From contig NZ_OX366394.1 of assembly GCF_947251865.1 (NCBI RefSeq), forward strand, positions 1,178,001-1,242,000: DNA of 64,000 nt, given 5' to 3'. The notes under the pieces were generated by a model that made no database searches, was not told the origin of the DNA, and saw only the letters and a program-made list of their open reading frames with translations. A program made the position numbers and the translations under genes. Source of the DNA: Wolbachia endosymbiont (group B) of Protocalliphora azurea (GTDB lineage Bacteria > Pseudomonadota > Alphaproteobacteria > Rickettsiales > Anaplasmataceae). Positions 10,327-19,708 of this stretch are shown piece by piece. Position 1 is the first letter of the stretch. Every line of letters starts with the position of its first letter.

Positions 10327-10414
10327 CCAAACTTGCATTTACTGAGATAATTGTTTTGTTATGAATTAAACCAAAAGTTCTGTAATATATTGAAGCTTAA
10401 AGATATCTTTAGAT

Positions 10415-10864
10415 ATGGAAGTTATTGCAGAAAATAGAAAAGCAAGGTTTGAATACTTTATCTTAGAAGAATTTGAAGCAGGTATGATCCTCTTAAGTAG
10501 TGAAGTGAAATCACTAAGGGAAAGAAAAGCAAACATTTCTGATGCTTACGTTACTGAAAAAAAAGGTGAAATATGGCTAAACAATATGCATATCGCAGAG
10601 TATAAAGCTGCAAACCAAAAGAATCACAAGCCAAAAAGAGAACGAAAATTGCTTTTGCATAAAAAAGAGATAAATAAGCTAATTGGTCAAATCAAAACCT
10701 CTGGAATAACTGTTGTGCCACTTTCTATCTATTTTAATGATAAAGGGTTGGCAAAAACTAAAATTGCCATTGTGAAAGGAAAAAAACTCTATGATAAGAG
10801 AGCAACCATAAAGCAGAGAGAGTGGGAACGTGAGAAAAGTAGATTGTCTAAGAATAATTTGTAG
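10415..10864 (+). CDS. smpB: SsrA-binding protein SmpB
   Basis: The 149-residue product matches SmpB: an N-terminal [17 protein letters not shown] segment, the conserved SSEVKSLRE helix, and a basic C-terminal tail ([16 protein letters not shown]). It delivers tmRNA to stalled ribosomes. lgt follows after 6 bp. The tmRNA gene itself is not in this window. Confidence 0.95.
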   Translation: MEVIAENRKARFEYFILEEFEAGMILLSSEVKSLRERKANISDAYVTEKKGEIWLNNMHIAEYKAANQKNHKPKRERKLLLHKKEINKLIGQIKTSGITVVPLSIYFNDKGLAKTKIAIVKGKKLYDKRATIKQREWEREKSRLSKNNL

Positions 10865-10870
10865 TAAAAT

Positions 10871-11662
10871 ATGTCTTTAAGTCCAGTTATTTTTAGCATC
10901 GGTCCTGTTTCTATATATTGGTACTCTTTAGCATATGTTTTGGGTATAGTTTTTGCATATTGGTATTTACATAAGCTAGACAATCAAAAAATATTTACTA
11001 AGAATTTTTACGATTCGTTATTAACAGCCGTTATTATAGGCATTATCCTTGGAGGTAGGCTTGGGTACGTATTGATATATGATCCAGTTCTCTATATAAG
11101 CAATCCTATCGAAATACTAAAGACCTGGGAAGGAGGTATGTCATTTCATGGCGGTGCTATAGGAGTTTTGCTTGCAGTAATAATCTCCTGTAGAAGACAT
11201 AACATTCCTATATTTTACACACTGGATCTAATTTCTTGTGGAGTTCCGATAGGTTTACTTCTAGGCCGCATAGGTAATTTTATAAATGGAGAGTTATTTG
11301 GCAGGGTTACAACTATGCCGTGGGGTATGGTATTTCCAGAAAGTGGTGATAATTTATTGCGCCATCCAAGCCAACTTTATGAGGCATTTTTTGAAGGAGC
11401 GCTACTTTTCGTAGTTGTAAATTCACTATTTTACTTGAACAAAATGAGATTGTATTATGGTGCAACAACTGGAGTTGCAGTTATGTTGTATGGAGTAGCA
11501 CGTTTTATGGTTGAATTTTTCCGCGAGCCAGACTATCAAATTGGCTATTTATGGTTCAATTTAACTATGGGACAGTTGCTTTCTATACCTATGATTTTGT
11601 TGGGAATGCTTATATATTTAGGTGCGTTGAATTTTAGGTTTAATACAAAATCTATTCAATAG
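10871..11662 (+). CDS. lgt: Prolipoprotein diacylglyceryl transferase
   Basis: This is a 263-residue polytopic inner membrane enzyme that attaches diacylglycerol to the lipobox Cys of prolipoproteins. The HGGAIG motif and the Lgt signature GRIGNFINGELFGR are both present. It lies 6 bp after smpB and is probably co-transcribed with it. It functions upstream of LspA (4436). Confidence 0.96.
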   Translation: MSLSPVIFSIGPVSIYWYSLAYVLGIVFAYWYLHKLDNQKIFTKNFYDSLLTAVIIGIILGGRLGYVLIYDPVLYISNPIEILKTWEGGMSFHGGAIGVLLAVIISCRRHNIPIFYTLDLISCGVPIGLLLGRIGNFINGELFGRVTTMPWGMVFPESGDNLLRHPSQLYEAFFEGALLFVVVNSLFYLNKMRLYYGATTGVAVMLYGVARFMVEFFREPDYQIGYLWFNLTMGQLLSIPMILLGMLIYLGALNFRFNTKSIQ

Positions 11663-11689
11663 ACAAGAGGTAAGTTGAATAAAAAAATA

Positions 11690-11709
11690 TAGTAGAAGTT
11701 TATCTACTA
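11690..11709. repeat. Hairpin downstream of lgt
   Basis: A perfect 7-bp stem (TAGTAGA / TCTACTA) with a 6-nt loop lies 28 bp after the lgt stop. It could stabilise the smpB-lgt mRNA end, but there is no T-tract. The rest of 11710-11876 holds a GTACAACTGTAC near-palindrome and a sequence (TTTTGTTGCATAGC) resembling the terminal repeat of the IS903-type element at 39794. It has no visible gene. Confidence 0.4.
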
Positions 11710-11876
11710 CATAGCATGTACAACTGTACGAACTTTTCGTGTTGCAGAGAATAAACGTGAGGGCACAAACCTTTTGTTGCATAGCTATGAAACAAACTTA
11801 GTAGCTACTGACCAAATTCATTATTAAGTAGATATTCATTTTTCAACAAAATCCCCTTGATTTAGAAGCTACTCTA

Positions 11877-12419
11877 TTAAAACATATTTTTAAACTTTTG
11901 CCAAAACCCTGGTTTATTATCATTAACCTTTGTGAAGGCTATGTTTAAACTGTATCTTGGATCGTTTGGCACATCATATCTAATATTCAGTATTGAAACT
12001 TCGTTTTTATTATGAACAGAAACATCGTCATATGATAACTTTGTCGTGTAGCACTTTATATGCTTTTGCTTATCATATACTATATCACCTGATTCCCCTT
12101 CTAGTTCTACAAATTTAGTTTTTTTCTTACATTCTTTTATTTTTATTAGATCCTTGTCTAGTGATATTGAAACCGGTAGTGTATTACCAGCATACTCTTT
12201 AGCTAAAAGCTCACTTTGAGGATACATTTTTATTTCCCTTCCAAAATGTGAGTCTATAAAATTATTGCTCCAAAATTTGTCTCCAGAATGTACATATTTG
12301 TCAGTAGCATACGGTACACCACCATAATTGCATTGAACTTTGTAATCTCCAACACCATTATTTTGAAAAAAATCATGAATGGCAGCGTAACTATCAGCAG
12401 CATCATTTATGTAATCCAT
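11877..12419 (-). CDS. Hypothetical protein, 180 aa
   Basis: I do not recognise this protein. It is soluble with no signal peptide, with an acidic N-terminus (MDYINDAADSYAAIHDFF) and a basic C-terminus. It looks like a beta-rich domain with alternating hydrophobic residues in the C-terminal half. A GGGG-type ribosome site (aaggggtag) precedes the ATG. Likely lineage-specific. Confidence 0.65.
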   Translation of the reverse strand: MDYINDAADSYAAIHDFFQNNGVGDYKVQCNYGGVPYATDKYVHSGDKFWSNNFIDSHFGREIKMYPQSELLAKEYAGNTLPVSISLDKDLIKIKECKKKTKFVELEGESGDIVYDKQKHIKCYTTKLSYDDVSVHNKNEVSILNIRYDVPNDPRYSLNIAFTKVNDNKPGFWQKFKNMF

Positions 12420-12503
12420 TACCTACCCCTTAAAACCTTTTAATTTATTATATCACAAGAAATTAAATCTATCAATAAAAAGACTTTTTTTGATATCAAG
12501 TAT

Positions 12504-13040
12504 CTAGGGAGCATATTGATAGGATTGTGACATTCGTATTTCCCAGTTCTTCACATACTGCTGGACTAATTCAGGATAATTTTCAATAATTAATAAATTT
12601 TCAGCGTTTCCCTTTTCAGCTGTCTTACTGAGGTTAAACGATCCTGTGATGACTTTTTGATTATCAACAATTATTACCTTATTATGAGCAATTTTTGGCT
12701 TATTATCGATCCAAATCGGTATTCCATTTGAAAACAATTCGCTTATGACACTATATTTTGAATGGAGTTGTGATTTATCTAAGACGACTTTAACATCAAC
12801 ACCACGCTCTTTGGCGTTAATCAAAGATTTTGCAACTGTTCCAAGAGTAAATGTATATTCTTGAACTAAGATAGATTCTTTAGATTGGTCTATCTCGCTG
12901 ATTATCGGTACAGCACAGTCTTCTTCAGGTGAGAAGCAAACTGTTGCTTTTGGGCAAGGCGAGAATGTAGGACCCACATAGTAATACAGAGAAAAACATG
13001 CCGACAAAAATAAAAGATATAAAAGCCTCACAAACCACAC
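12504..13040 (-). CDS. Phospholipase D-like nuclease, single HKD motif, exported
   Basis: A signal sequence or N-terminal anchor (LLYLLFLSACFSLYYYVG) is followed by a single PLD catalytic motif: H119-N-K121-(x4)-D126 with GSFN shortly after. Single-HKD proteins of this size dimerise to form the active site, as in the Nuc endonuclease. Rickettsial relatives are called Pld. It is probably periplasmic or secreted and cleaves phosphodiester bonds in DNA or phospholipid. The start is uncertain: the longest frame begins with GTG at 13040, and a GTG three codons later has better ribosome-site spacing. Confidence 0.85.
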   Translation of the reverse strand: MWFVRLLYLLFLSACFSLYYYVGPTFSPCPKATVCFSPEEDCAVPIISEIDQSKESILVQEYTFTLGTVAKSLINAKERGVDVKVVLDKSQLHSKYSVISELFSNGIPIWIDNKPKIAHNKVIIVDNQKVITGSFNLSKTAEKGNAENLLIIENYPELVQQYVKNWEIRMSQSYQYAP

Positions 13041-13071
13041 CTAAATACACGGCGGTAGTCTACATCATAGT

Positions 13072-14559
13072 TTAATCATCTGTCAACCCATATTCCTTCC
13101 ACTTCTCTGTAACTTTCTTTATTATTTCCTCGCTCATTTCAATTTTTCTTCCCCATTCTCGTTTGGTTTCAGGTGGAAGTTTGTTTGTTGCATCAAACCC
13201 TATTTTACCTCCGAGACCACTTTCAGGGGAAGCAAAATCTAAATAATCAATTGGGGCATTCTCTATCGTAATTGTATCACGCACAGGGTCCATTCTTGTT
13301 GACATTGCCCACATCACCTCTTTCCAATCACGTATATTTATATCATAATCAACAACTATAATAAATTTCGTGTATAAGAACTGTTTGAGAAAAGATAGTG
13401 TGCCCATAACAATTCTTTTTGCATGCCCTGGATAAGCCTTTTTTATCGACACTACCGCTATTCTATATGAACAACCTTCTGGGGGCAGATAAAAATCTAC
13501 TATTTCCGGAAACTGATTGATAAGAATCGGCACAAAGATTTCGTTGAGTGCTTCACCAAGAATTGATGGTTCATCAGGTGGTTTGCCAGTAAAAGTGCTG
13601 AGATAAATTGGATCTTTGCGCATTGTAATTGCAGTGATGTTAAACTCAGGAAACTGTTCAACAGCATTATAGTAACCGGTATGGTCTCCATATGGCCCTT
13701 CATCTTGGTAATTATCCAAACTTACATATCCTTCCAAAACAATTTCTGCATGAGCTGGAACCTGAAGAGGAATAGTTTTACAATTTACAAGCTCAAGTGG
13801 TTTTTTTCGCAGCAGCCCGGCAAATTGGTATTCTGATAAAGTCTCCGGCACCGGAGTTACCGCAGCAATAATTGTTGCAGGATCGCTACCAATCACAGCA
13901 GCCGCAGGAAACTTCATATTTTGTCCCCTCTCCTTCCACCGTTTATGGTGACCTGCACCACCACGATGTGCAAGCCAGCGCATGAGAGTCGTTTTTTTAT
14001 TCACAACCTGCATACGATATATTCCAAGATTGAAATTATCTTGCTTGTCTGCTGTTGGTCCTTTTGTTACCACAAGTGGCCAAGTGATAAGCGGTGCAGG
14101 CTCGTTTGGCCAGCATGTCTGAATAGGTAGCAAACTAAGATCCACCTCATCCCCAGTTAGCACCACCTCTTGACATGGGGCTTTGCTCACAACTTTGCTC
14201 CGCATCGACAATACAACTTTTAGTAGAGGAAACATTTTCACAGCATCTTTGAAGGTTTTTGGTGGCTCAGGTGATCGCAAAAATGCTAGAAGTTTACCCA
14301 GATCCCTTAATTCATCAGAATTTATACCAAGTCCGAATGCAATTCTCTCAATAGTACCAAATAAATTCACTAAAACGGGAATTGAATTTTTGCCATTTTC
14401 TGTGACAACATTTTCAAAGATGATAGCTGGTCCCTTGTTTGACAAAACCCTACGATGAATTTCTGTCATTTCAAGAATAGTTGAAACTTCTTTTTTAATT
14501 CTAATTAGATCTTTTTTTTCTTCTAATGCTCTGATGAAGTCGCGTAAGTTATTGTACAT
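13072..14559 (-). CDS. ubiD: UbiD family prenylated-FMN decarboxylase
   Basis: The 495-residue protein is collinear with UbiD, which decarboxylates the polyprenyl-hydroxybenzoate intermediate of ubiquinone synthesis using prenylated FMN. The conserved [21 protein letters not shown] segment, the [12 protein letters not shown] segment with its acidic catalytic residues, and the C-terminal [13 protein letters not shown] motif are present. ispB (26760) and a COQ9-family gene (38535) in this window belong to the same pathway. Confidence 0.94.
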   Translation of the reverse strand: MYNNLRDFIRALEEKKDLIRIKKEVSTILEMTEIHRRVLSNKGPAIIFENVVTENGKNSIPVLVNLFGTIERIAFGLGINSDELRDLGKLLAFLRSPEPPKTFKDAVKMFPLLKVVLSMRSKVVSKAPCQEVVLTGDEVDLSLLPIQTCWPNEPAPLITWPLVVTKGPTADKQDNFNLGIYRMQVVNKKTTLMRWLAHRGGAGHHKRWKERGQNMKFPAAAVIGSDPATIIAAVTPVPETLSEYQFAGLLRKKPLELVNCKTIPLQVPAHAEIVLEGYVSLDNYQDEGPYGDHTGYYNAVEQFPEFNITAITMRKDPIYLSTFTGKPPDEPSILGEALNEIFVPILINQFPEIVDFYLPPEGCSYRIAVVSIKKAYPGHAKRIVMGTLSFLKQFLYTKFIIVVDYDINIRDWKEVMWAMSTRMDPVRDTITIENAPIDYLDFASPESGLGGKIGFDATNKLPPETKREWGRKIEMSEEIIKKVTEKWKEYGLTDD

Positions 14560-14606
14560 ATTTTAAAAATTTTAAGCCTTTTAAGAAGTGCTTTTCCCAG
14601 CACAAC

Positions 14607-16490
14607 TCATTCACTTATTATTATAGAGGCTCTAGAAAAATTATTCTCCAATTCGCTTTTTAAGTTTTTATATTCAGCAGTCTTTAATTCTTCATTGGTA
14701 ATAAAGCTTTTCTTTATGGTTATTAAATTGCTAAATTCGGTTCCATCATTTTGATATTTACAGAACCTATTTACATATAACCAAGGAGAATTTATTTCAA
14801 AATTCAAATTTTCACAATTTTTAATTTTGATATCTTTTATTATCATATGGCTTTCCTTAGTTTTAGGAACACCAATAAAAAGATCTGACACTTGGTCAGA
14901 AGCTGTATTGACAACATCATTAAGCCAATTATCTCCTAAATTCAAAGCAGGTCCTAGATTTGTCTTAAAAATCTTATTTTTTTGCTGAAACTCATATTTG
15001 ATTGTAAGATCTTCTACATTACGTAAAGTAAGGTCAGGCAATTCTAAGAACTTCTTTTCTTCTTCATCAAGATATACTCCACTAATCATACGAAAAACAG
15101 AATCCCTTAATTGCTCATTTGAATAATACAATCCAACCCCTGTTAAGCCTAAGGCTGCTTCCCCTTGCACGGTAAGCTGGCCATATTCATTTACAACATT
15201 ATCTTCTATAGTTAATTCACTATGGGATATCACTTTTGAATTTTCACCTTGTACAGCAGGAATCTTTATGTAATCTGCTTCCTCAGAATCGAGTACTAGA
15301 GCGTTCCTATCAGCAATGTCTGGAAAAATACCCTGTGCCATACTGACGGTATTAGTTGGATCGATCCAATATATTTTTCCATCTCTATTTGTTACTTTGA
15401 GCATCACATGATTAAAATTACCCATATTAGGTAATGCTTCAGGATTAGAAGTGCTAGTAGTTCCTCTCATAACTAAAATAGGTTGAACTTTATAACCAAG
15501 TTTTTGCAGAATAGCAGCCGTGCTAGCAGAAAAGTCTTTGCAATCCCCGACTTGAGAATCAGCAATTTTCTCCAAATCTCTCGGAAAAAATTTTCCTGAC
15601 ACTGTACGCCAGTCTCCCATGTACTGAACTTTTTCATTCAATAAAGAAGTGACTGCATTAATTTTCTCCTCATCGGTACTCTCATTGTCAGCAAATTCTG
15701 CTATAGCTTCAAAAGTTGCAGGAAGCGGCTGATTGATAACGCTATGATATCCAGGAGCTAATTTTTTAGCTAAATCCTCCCATTCAGATAAGCTTGAAAG
15801 TGATACCCAAGTGTTGTGTTTTATGTTCAATATTCCATTATGTGGTTCATTTGTTGTGTTTTCATAAACTGCTTTCTTTAAAGCAATGCTTATAGAGTGT
15901 ATATCATCATTTTTTTCCTCAGCGATTTCTAATACTTCTCTTGGATCATTAACTTTAATCTCCAGGGGTAATTCAGAATTGATTTTAGTATTTTCTGCTT
16001 GTAAATAATCCCCATGATAAGAAAAGCTCAAGCCATAAAAGTTATCAACAGGAACCTTTTTGTTAACTTGTTTATACCTTAAATATACTTCTGTACCAAT
16101 TTCTATTTTAGGAAACGATATAGTTACTTGCCTTAGCTGATCGAAGCCTTTACTAGGACTAGCTAGCGGTTTATCCTCTATCATGTCTTCAGTGACTATA
16201 TATTCCTCTCCGTTATAAGCTGTTTTAGCTTCTAAAACAGTCAAATCTGCACTATCATCATTGTAGATTAAACTATACAGAGAAAATCTATCACGCCCAG
16301 ACTCCTTGAGTATTTTTGCTTGTAGTTCTACTTCCGTTTCGTAGGTACCATCTCTATTAACATTAATGTTAACATTAGAAAACTTAACCTCGACAGAAGC
16401 ATCTTCGTACTTACTCCACCTTGCTTCAGCTGTCGAAGCTACAAAAAATGCTAACATTGCTAAGTTAAAGACAGCTTTTAAAAACCTCAT
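14607..16490 (-). CDS. Exported DUF3857/transglutaminase-like protein
   Basis: After a signal peptide (cut near ARW at residue 24) comes a DUF3857-type beta domain and then a transglutaminase-like papain-fold domain. Its catalytic triad can be read as C317 (VGDCKDFSA), H361 (NFNHVML) and D377 (YWIDPT). The 627-residue length fits DUF3857-transglutaminase proteins of Bacteroidetes and Proteobacteria. It is likely periplasmic, acting as a protease or amide-bond enzyme. The substrate is unknown. Confidence 0.85.
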   Translation of the reverse strand: MRFLKAVFNLAMLAFFVASTAEARWSKYEDASVEVKFSNVNINVNRDGTYETEVELQAKILKESGRDRFSLYSLIYNDDSADLTVLEAKTAYNGEEYIVTEDMIEDKPLASPSKGFDQLRQVTISFPKIEIGTEVYLRYKQVNKKVPVDNFYGLSFSYHGDYLQAENTKINSELPLEIKVNDPREVLEIAEEKNDDIHSISIALKKAVYENTTNEPHNGILNIKHNTWVSLSSLSEWEDLAKKLAPGYHSVINQPLPATFEAIAEFADNESTDEEKINAVTSLLNEKVQYMGDWRTVSGKFFPRDLEKIADSQVGDCKDFSASTAAILQKLGYKVQPILVMRGTTSTSNPEALPNMGNFNHVMLKVTNRDGKIYWIDPTNTVSMAQGIFPDIADRNALVLDSEEADYIKIPAVQGENSKVISHSELTIEDNVVNEYGQLTVQGEAALGLTGVGLYYSNEQLRDSVFRMISGVYLDEEEKKFLELPDLTLRNVEDLTIKYEFQQKNKIFKTNLGPALNLGDNWLNDVVNTASDQVSDLFIGVPKTKESHMIIKDIKIKNCENLNFEINSPWLYVNRFCKYQNDGTEFSNLITIKKSFITNEELKTAEYKNLKSELENNFSRASIIISE

Positions 16491-16829
16491 TTTTTACTTA
16501 CATTTATTGAAAAATCATTCTATTATATCCGAACAACACTATCGGAAATGTAAGACTTAGTGTGTTCATATTACTTAGCGACGCGCTTACCGATATTATA
16601 TGCAGCGATTACAAGATAATCAACTTTTTTGCTTACAATTTGCTAGAAATAGCGGTAAAGACTATCTAAATCTTTATAAATGCCTTACTTTGCAAAATTT
16701 TTCATCACCAAATCTTATGATGAACTTTACAAAAATATCTTAAATTTCATTTTATAAAGTTTGCATTTCTTGATAAAAATGTTTTAACATTAAGCATTTC
16801 TTTAATATTTGTATTCTTTAAGTAAGTAT

Positions 16830-17570
16830 ATGTCTAAGATACCATTTTTATTGATTTTTATACTTGCAGTAGCAAGTTTACCAGTAATAAACAATTGGCT
16901 TTCACACCGCAGTCAGAACTTAAATGATGATTATATAGGTGAGAGATTGGATAATTACATCAGTAAAAATTTTGATAGAGTTCTAAAAGCTCTCCAGGAA
17001 GAGTCAGCTAAAAATAGTTATGCTAATGCAACCAAAAATAAAATTTCTCAGCATAAAAATGAAATATTCGACTCTACTTATCCTTACTCAGGAAATGAAA
17101 ATAGCAATATCATAGCTGTAGGTTTTTTTGACTATTCTTGTGGATATTGCAAAGCTATAAAGAACGATGTAAAACAATTGATCAATGATGGCAAAGTTAA
17201 GTATATCTTTAGGGATGCTCCAATACTTGGTAACAATTCTTTAAAGGCAGCAAAAGGTGCTTTAGCAACTTATTTTATCGATAAAGAAAAGTACTTAGAT
17301 TTTCACTATGCTGCACTAGATCACAGAGGAGAATTTTCAGACGAAACTATATTAGATATAGTAAAAAATATAGGGATCAACGAGAACGATTTTAATAACT
17401 CTATGAAAAATAATGCAGACAAAATTGAGCAAATGATAAACAACAGCAAACTTTTAGTAAGGGATCTAGGAGTAGGCGGTACACCTTTTTTGATAATTGG
17501 AGATAGTCTTTTTGTAGGAGCAACTGATTTAAATGTGCTACGCAAAAAAGTGGATGAGTTAAAAGATTAA
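16830..17570 (+). CDS. DsbA-family disulfide oxidoreductase/isomerase (alpha-DsbA2-like)
   Basis: An N-terminal signal or anchor segment precedes a roughly 60-residue helical linker and then a DsbA-type thioredoxin domain with active site CGYC (residues 104-107) and the cis-Pro loop GGTPF. CGYC is the active site of E. coli DsbC, an isomerase. The published Wolbachia protein alpha-DsbA2 is a homotrimeric isomerase with a DsbA fold and an N-terminal oligomerisation region, and this product fits that description. I prefer ATG 16830 over the in-frame TTG at 16809. Confidence 0.87.
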   Translation: MSKIPFLLIFILAVASLPVINNWLSHRSQNLNDDYIGERLDNYISKNFDRVLKALQEESAKNSYANATKNKISQHKNEIFDSTYPYSGNENSNIIAVGFFDYSCGYCKAIKNDVKQLINDGKVKYIFRDAPILGNNSLKAAKGALATYFIDKEKYLDFHYAALDHRGEFSDETILDIVKNIGINENDFNNSMKNNADKIEQMINNSKLLVRDLGVGGTPFLIIGDSLFVGATDLNVLRKKVDELKD

Positions 17571-17629
17571 TAAATTCCCTGCTTGACAGCATAAGAGAGT
17601 TTAAGTATAGTTAAGATATACTAAGTAAC

Positions 17630-17650
17630 AATATGTATAGGCTACATATT
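17630..17650. repeat. Hairpin between dsbA-like gene and OTU gene
   Basis: AATATGTA and TACATATT form a perfect 8-bp stem with a 5-nt loop. There is no T-tract. It may mark the 3' end of the dsbA-like transcript. Confidence 0.35.
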
Positions 17651-17761
17651 AGTTCAAGAAAAGTAGGTGATGTTTGCTTGCAACACAGCACGACCTTAAG
17701 TAATTAGCCTTCCTAGGCTGATTAATCTATTAAAATACAATCATTATTTTGGAGTTATAAC

Positions 17762-18868
17762 ATGAGAGATTCTAACTATGTAAGAGAGCCAATTGCTCTT
17801 TTTCAACAAATCAAAGAAAATAAAAAATCAAGTGATTTATTGCATAATCTAAAGAGCGCTCATCCTGAAAAGCTAAAAATAGGAGCTGCTATAAAGACAG
17901 GGGATTGCTTTTTTGACTCTGTGGCTCAAGGATTGAATGAATTAAACATAAAACCTGATTATCGTTTTACTGCAAAATCATTAAGAAAAGACTGCGCAGA
18001 TTATGCTAGAGCAAACAAAAAGCCAGATCAGTGGGTTTATAAAGCGGTAATAAGAGATGCCGGAGAGTATTTCGTACCTCAAAAAGATCCGGATGGAGAA
18101 GTAATAAGCGAAAATGGACTTAATAAGCAAGACAAGGCGAAGTCTTTTTTCAAATATTTAGAGTATATTACTAATACACATACAGCTGACGCACCTATAT
18201 GGGGTCGTCCAAACATTGAAGGTAGAATGATATGCGACAAGTACAAAGTGGAACTTTATATTTATTCAATAGAGGAAGATAGTCAAAAAGTTACGGTAAC
18301 TAAAATTACAGCACATGATGATGATCCAGAAGTTTTTATACAAGATATAAATCTCAATCAACTAGAGATAGATAGTAGCAAAAAAACTGTAGGAGTAGTG
18401 AATTACATGAGGCATTTTGTGCCACTTCTTAGCAAAATCCCTTCTGATATAACAGAAAATCAATCAGTTTCTAATGAAGAAATCTTTGGTGAGGTTACAG
18501 AAGCTTCTGCTTCTGATCAATCAGAGCAAGAAGAACAATATAATATCAGAACTAGCAAATCAGCAATTGTGCAAGATCATGAAACACAAAAAGAGAGAAT
18601 TAATACCAGCGCTAGTGAGCCAATTCATACAGATACAGTAATTACTATTTCTCATCAACAAGGGCAAGAAACACAACAAGAGGAAATAGAAAAGAAATTA
18701 ATCAATAGTTACAGAAGAGAAGCTATTTATAGCATAGCTGCTGTAATAACAGCTATAGCATTCACAGCATCTGCTATAGCTGCTGTTTTTACTCAACCAA
18801 TGCCTTTAGCATGTTTTGCTGGAGTGGCTTTAGTTGTTGCATGTATTTGTGCATATCAGTTAACGTAG
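17762..18868 (+). CDS. OTU-like cysteine protease with C-terminal membrane hairpin (candidate deubiquitinase effector)
   Basis: The N-terminal half shows the OTU catalytic blocks in order. There is a Cys box with D48 and C49 (KTGDCFFDSVAQGL), a WG block at 147 (IWGRPNIEGRMICDKYKVELYIYS-type, equivalent to the OTU W..-A-x-V-Y region), and a His box with H218 (NYMRHFVPLL). An acidic, Gln/Ser-rich linker of about 90 residues then leads to two hydrophobic segments at the C-terminus (residues 320-367). A GGAG ribosome site precedes the ATG. OTU domains cleave ubiquitin and bacteria lack ubiquitin, so the target is most likely in the host. The membrane hairpin would anchor it to a host or bacterial membrane. 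Confidence 0.85.
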   Translation: MRDSNYVREPIALFQQIKENKKSSDLLHNLKSAHPEKLKIGAAIKTGDCFFDSVAQGLNELNIKPDYRFTAKSLRKDCADYARANKKPDQWVYKAVIRDAGEYFVPQKDPDGEVISENGLNKQDKAKSFFKYLEYITNTHTADAPIWGRPNIEGRMICDKYKVELYIYSIEEDSQKVTVTKITAHDDDPEVFIQDINLNQLEIDSSKKTVGVVNYMRHFVPLLSKIPSDITENQSVSNEEIFGEVTEASASDQSEQEEQYNIRTSKSAIVQDHETQKERINTSASEPIHTDTVITISHQQGQETQQEEIEKKLINSYRREAIYSIAAVITAIAFTASAIAAVFTQPMPLACFAGVALVVACICAYQLT

Positions 18869-18988
18869 AGTCATCAAGACATTAACGAACTGAAAGGTAA
18901 GGTAGGAGAAAACAACACCTTTACTTTTTTAGAAGAAACGGGATTTAAAATTTATAGCCTGATTGATAAAGCAGCTTCAAAAATTTAA
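18869..18988 (+). pseudogene. 39-codon gene remnant in frame after the OTU stop
   Basis: Directly after the OTU amber stop, the same frame stays open for 39 codons and encodes a sensible peptide (ending SLIDKAASKI, with NTFTFLEETGF in the middle) before TAA. It is too short for a gene and has no start. It could be the 3' end of a lost gene that preceded the phage-like gene at 19042, such as the gene-transfer-agent tape-measure gene, or a former C-terminal extension of the OTU protein. The first is more likely from position, but this is inference. Confidence 0.4.
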
Positions 18989-19031
18989 GATCTTTCCTAC
19001 TTCATCTATATCAACTCAATTTTATTTTTAC

Positions 19032-19038
19032 AGGAGGG
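19032..19038 (+). promoter_or_regulatory. Strong ribosome binding site of the GTA-like gene
   Basis: AGGAGGG lies 3 nt before the ATG at 19042 and fixes its start. Confidence 0.75.
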
Positions 19039-19041
19039 CAT

Positions 19042-19635
19042 ATGTCATTTACAGAAATTAGATTTCCAGAAAATATATCTTATGGCTCTACTGGAGGACC
19101 TGAATTTTCCACTGACGTTGTAACAACTCATAATGGTTGTGAGCAGCGCAATATCAATTGGTCTCGTGCACGTGCCAGGTATAACATAGCTTATGGAGTT
19201 AGGTCAAACGAGCAGCTAACAGAACTCATAACATTTTTTCAGGCACGAAAAGGTAAAGCAATAGGATTTCGTTTTAAGGATTGGTCAGACTTTACAGTTA
19301 TCAATCAAGAAATTGGCATAGGAGACGATAAAAAAACGATCTTTCAACTGATGAAAACTTACATAAGTGGAAAAGACAAGCATATACGAACTATTAAAAA
19401 GCCAGTGCATGATACAATAAAAATTTACCTAGATGGTGAAAAGACAGAAAAATATTCAGTGAATTATTCAACTGGAGAAATAGCATTTATGAAACCACCA
19501 GCAAAAGGCACAATAATCACCGCAAGCTTCGAATTTGATGTACCAGTACGATTTGATACAGATTACCTAAACGCTTCTATTGATAACTATGGCAGCAATA
19601 GCTGGAACAATATTCCCTTGGTGGAAGTGAAATAA
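19042..19635 (+). CDS. Gene transfer agent/phage distal tail-type protein (TIGR02217/DUF2460)
   Basis: The 197-residue protein begins with the family hallmark (SFTEIRFPENISYGSTGGPEF) and contains the conserved TxNGxExRNxxWSxARxxY and FFQARKGKAIGFRFKDWSDF segments. The family corresponds to gene g12 of the Rhodobacter GTA, a distal tail protein. No other tail, capsid or terminase gene is adjacent, so this is an isolated survivor of an ancestral alphaproteobacterial GTA cluster. The intact frame and strong ribosome site suggest it is still expressed. Confidence 0.88.
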   Translation: MSFTEIRFPENISYGSTGGPEFSTDVVTTHNGCEQRNINWSRARARYNIAYGVRSNEQLTELITFFQARKGKAIGFRFKDWSDFTVINQEIGIGDDKKTIFQLMKTYISGKDKHIRTIKKPVHDTIKIYLDGEKTEKYSVNYSTGEIAFMKPPAKGTIITASFEFDVPVRFDTDYLNASIDNYGSNSWNNIPLVEVK

Positions 19636-19708
19636 AGTTAAAGTATGCTCCATAAAAGTTAAGCGATACTGAGGCTCATATTTAAATGAGCCTTGCACAT
19701 TTTAAAGT

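Noticed and set aside
17762..18868. Cytoplasmic incompatibility factor (cifB-like)
   Set aside because: The protease is OTU-like, not the CidB Ulp1-like type. There is no upstream cifA partner and no PD-(D/E)XK domains.
19042..19635. Prophage WO region
   Set aside because: Only one GTA-type tail gene is present. There are no capsid, portal, terminase, integrase or lysis genes nearby.
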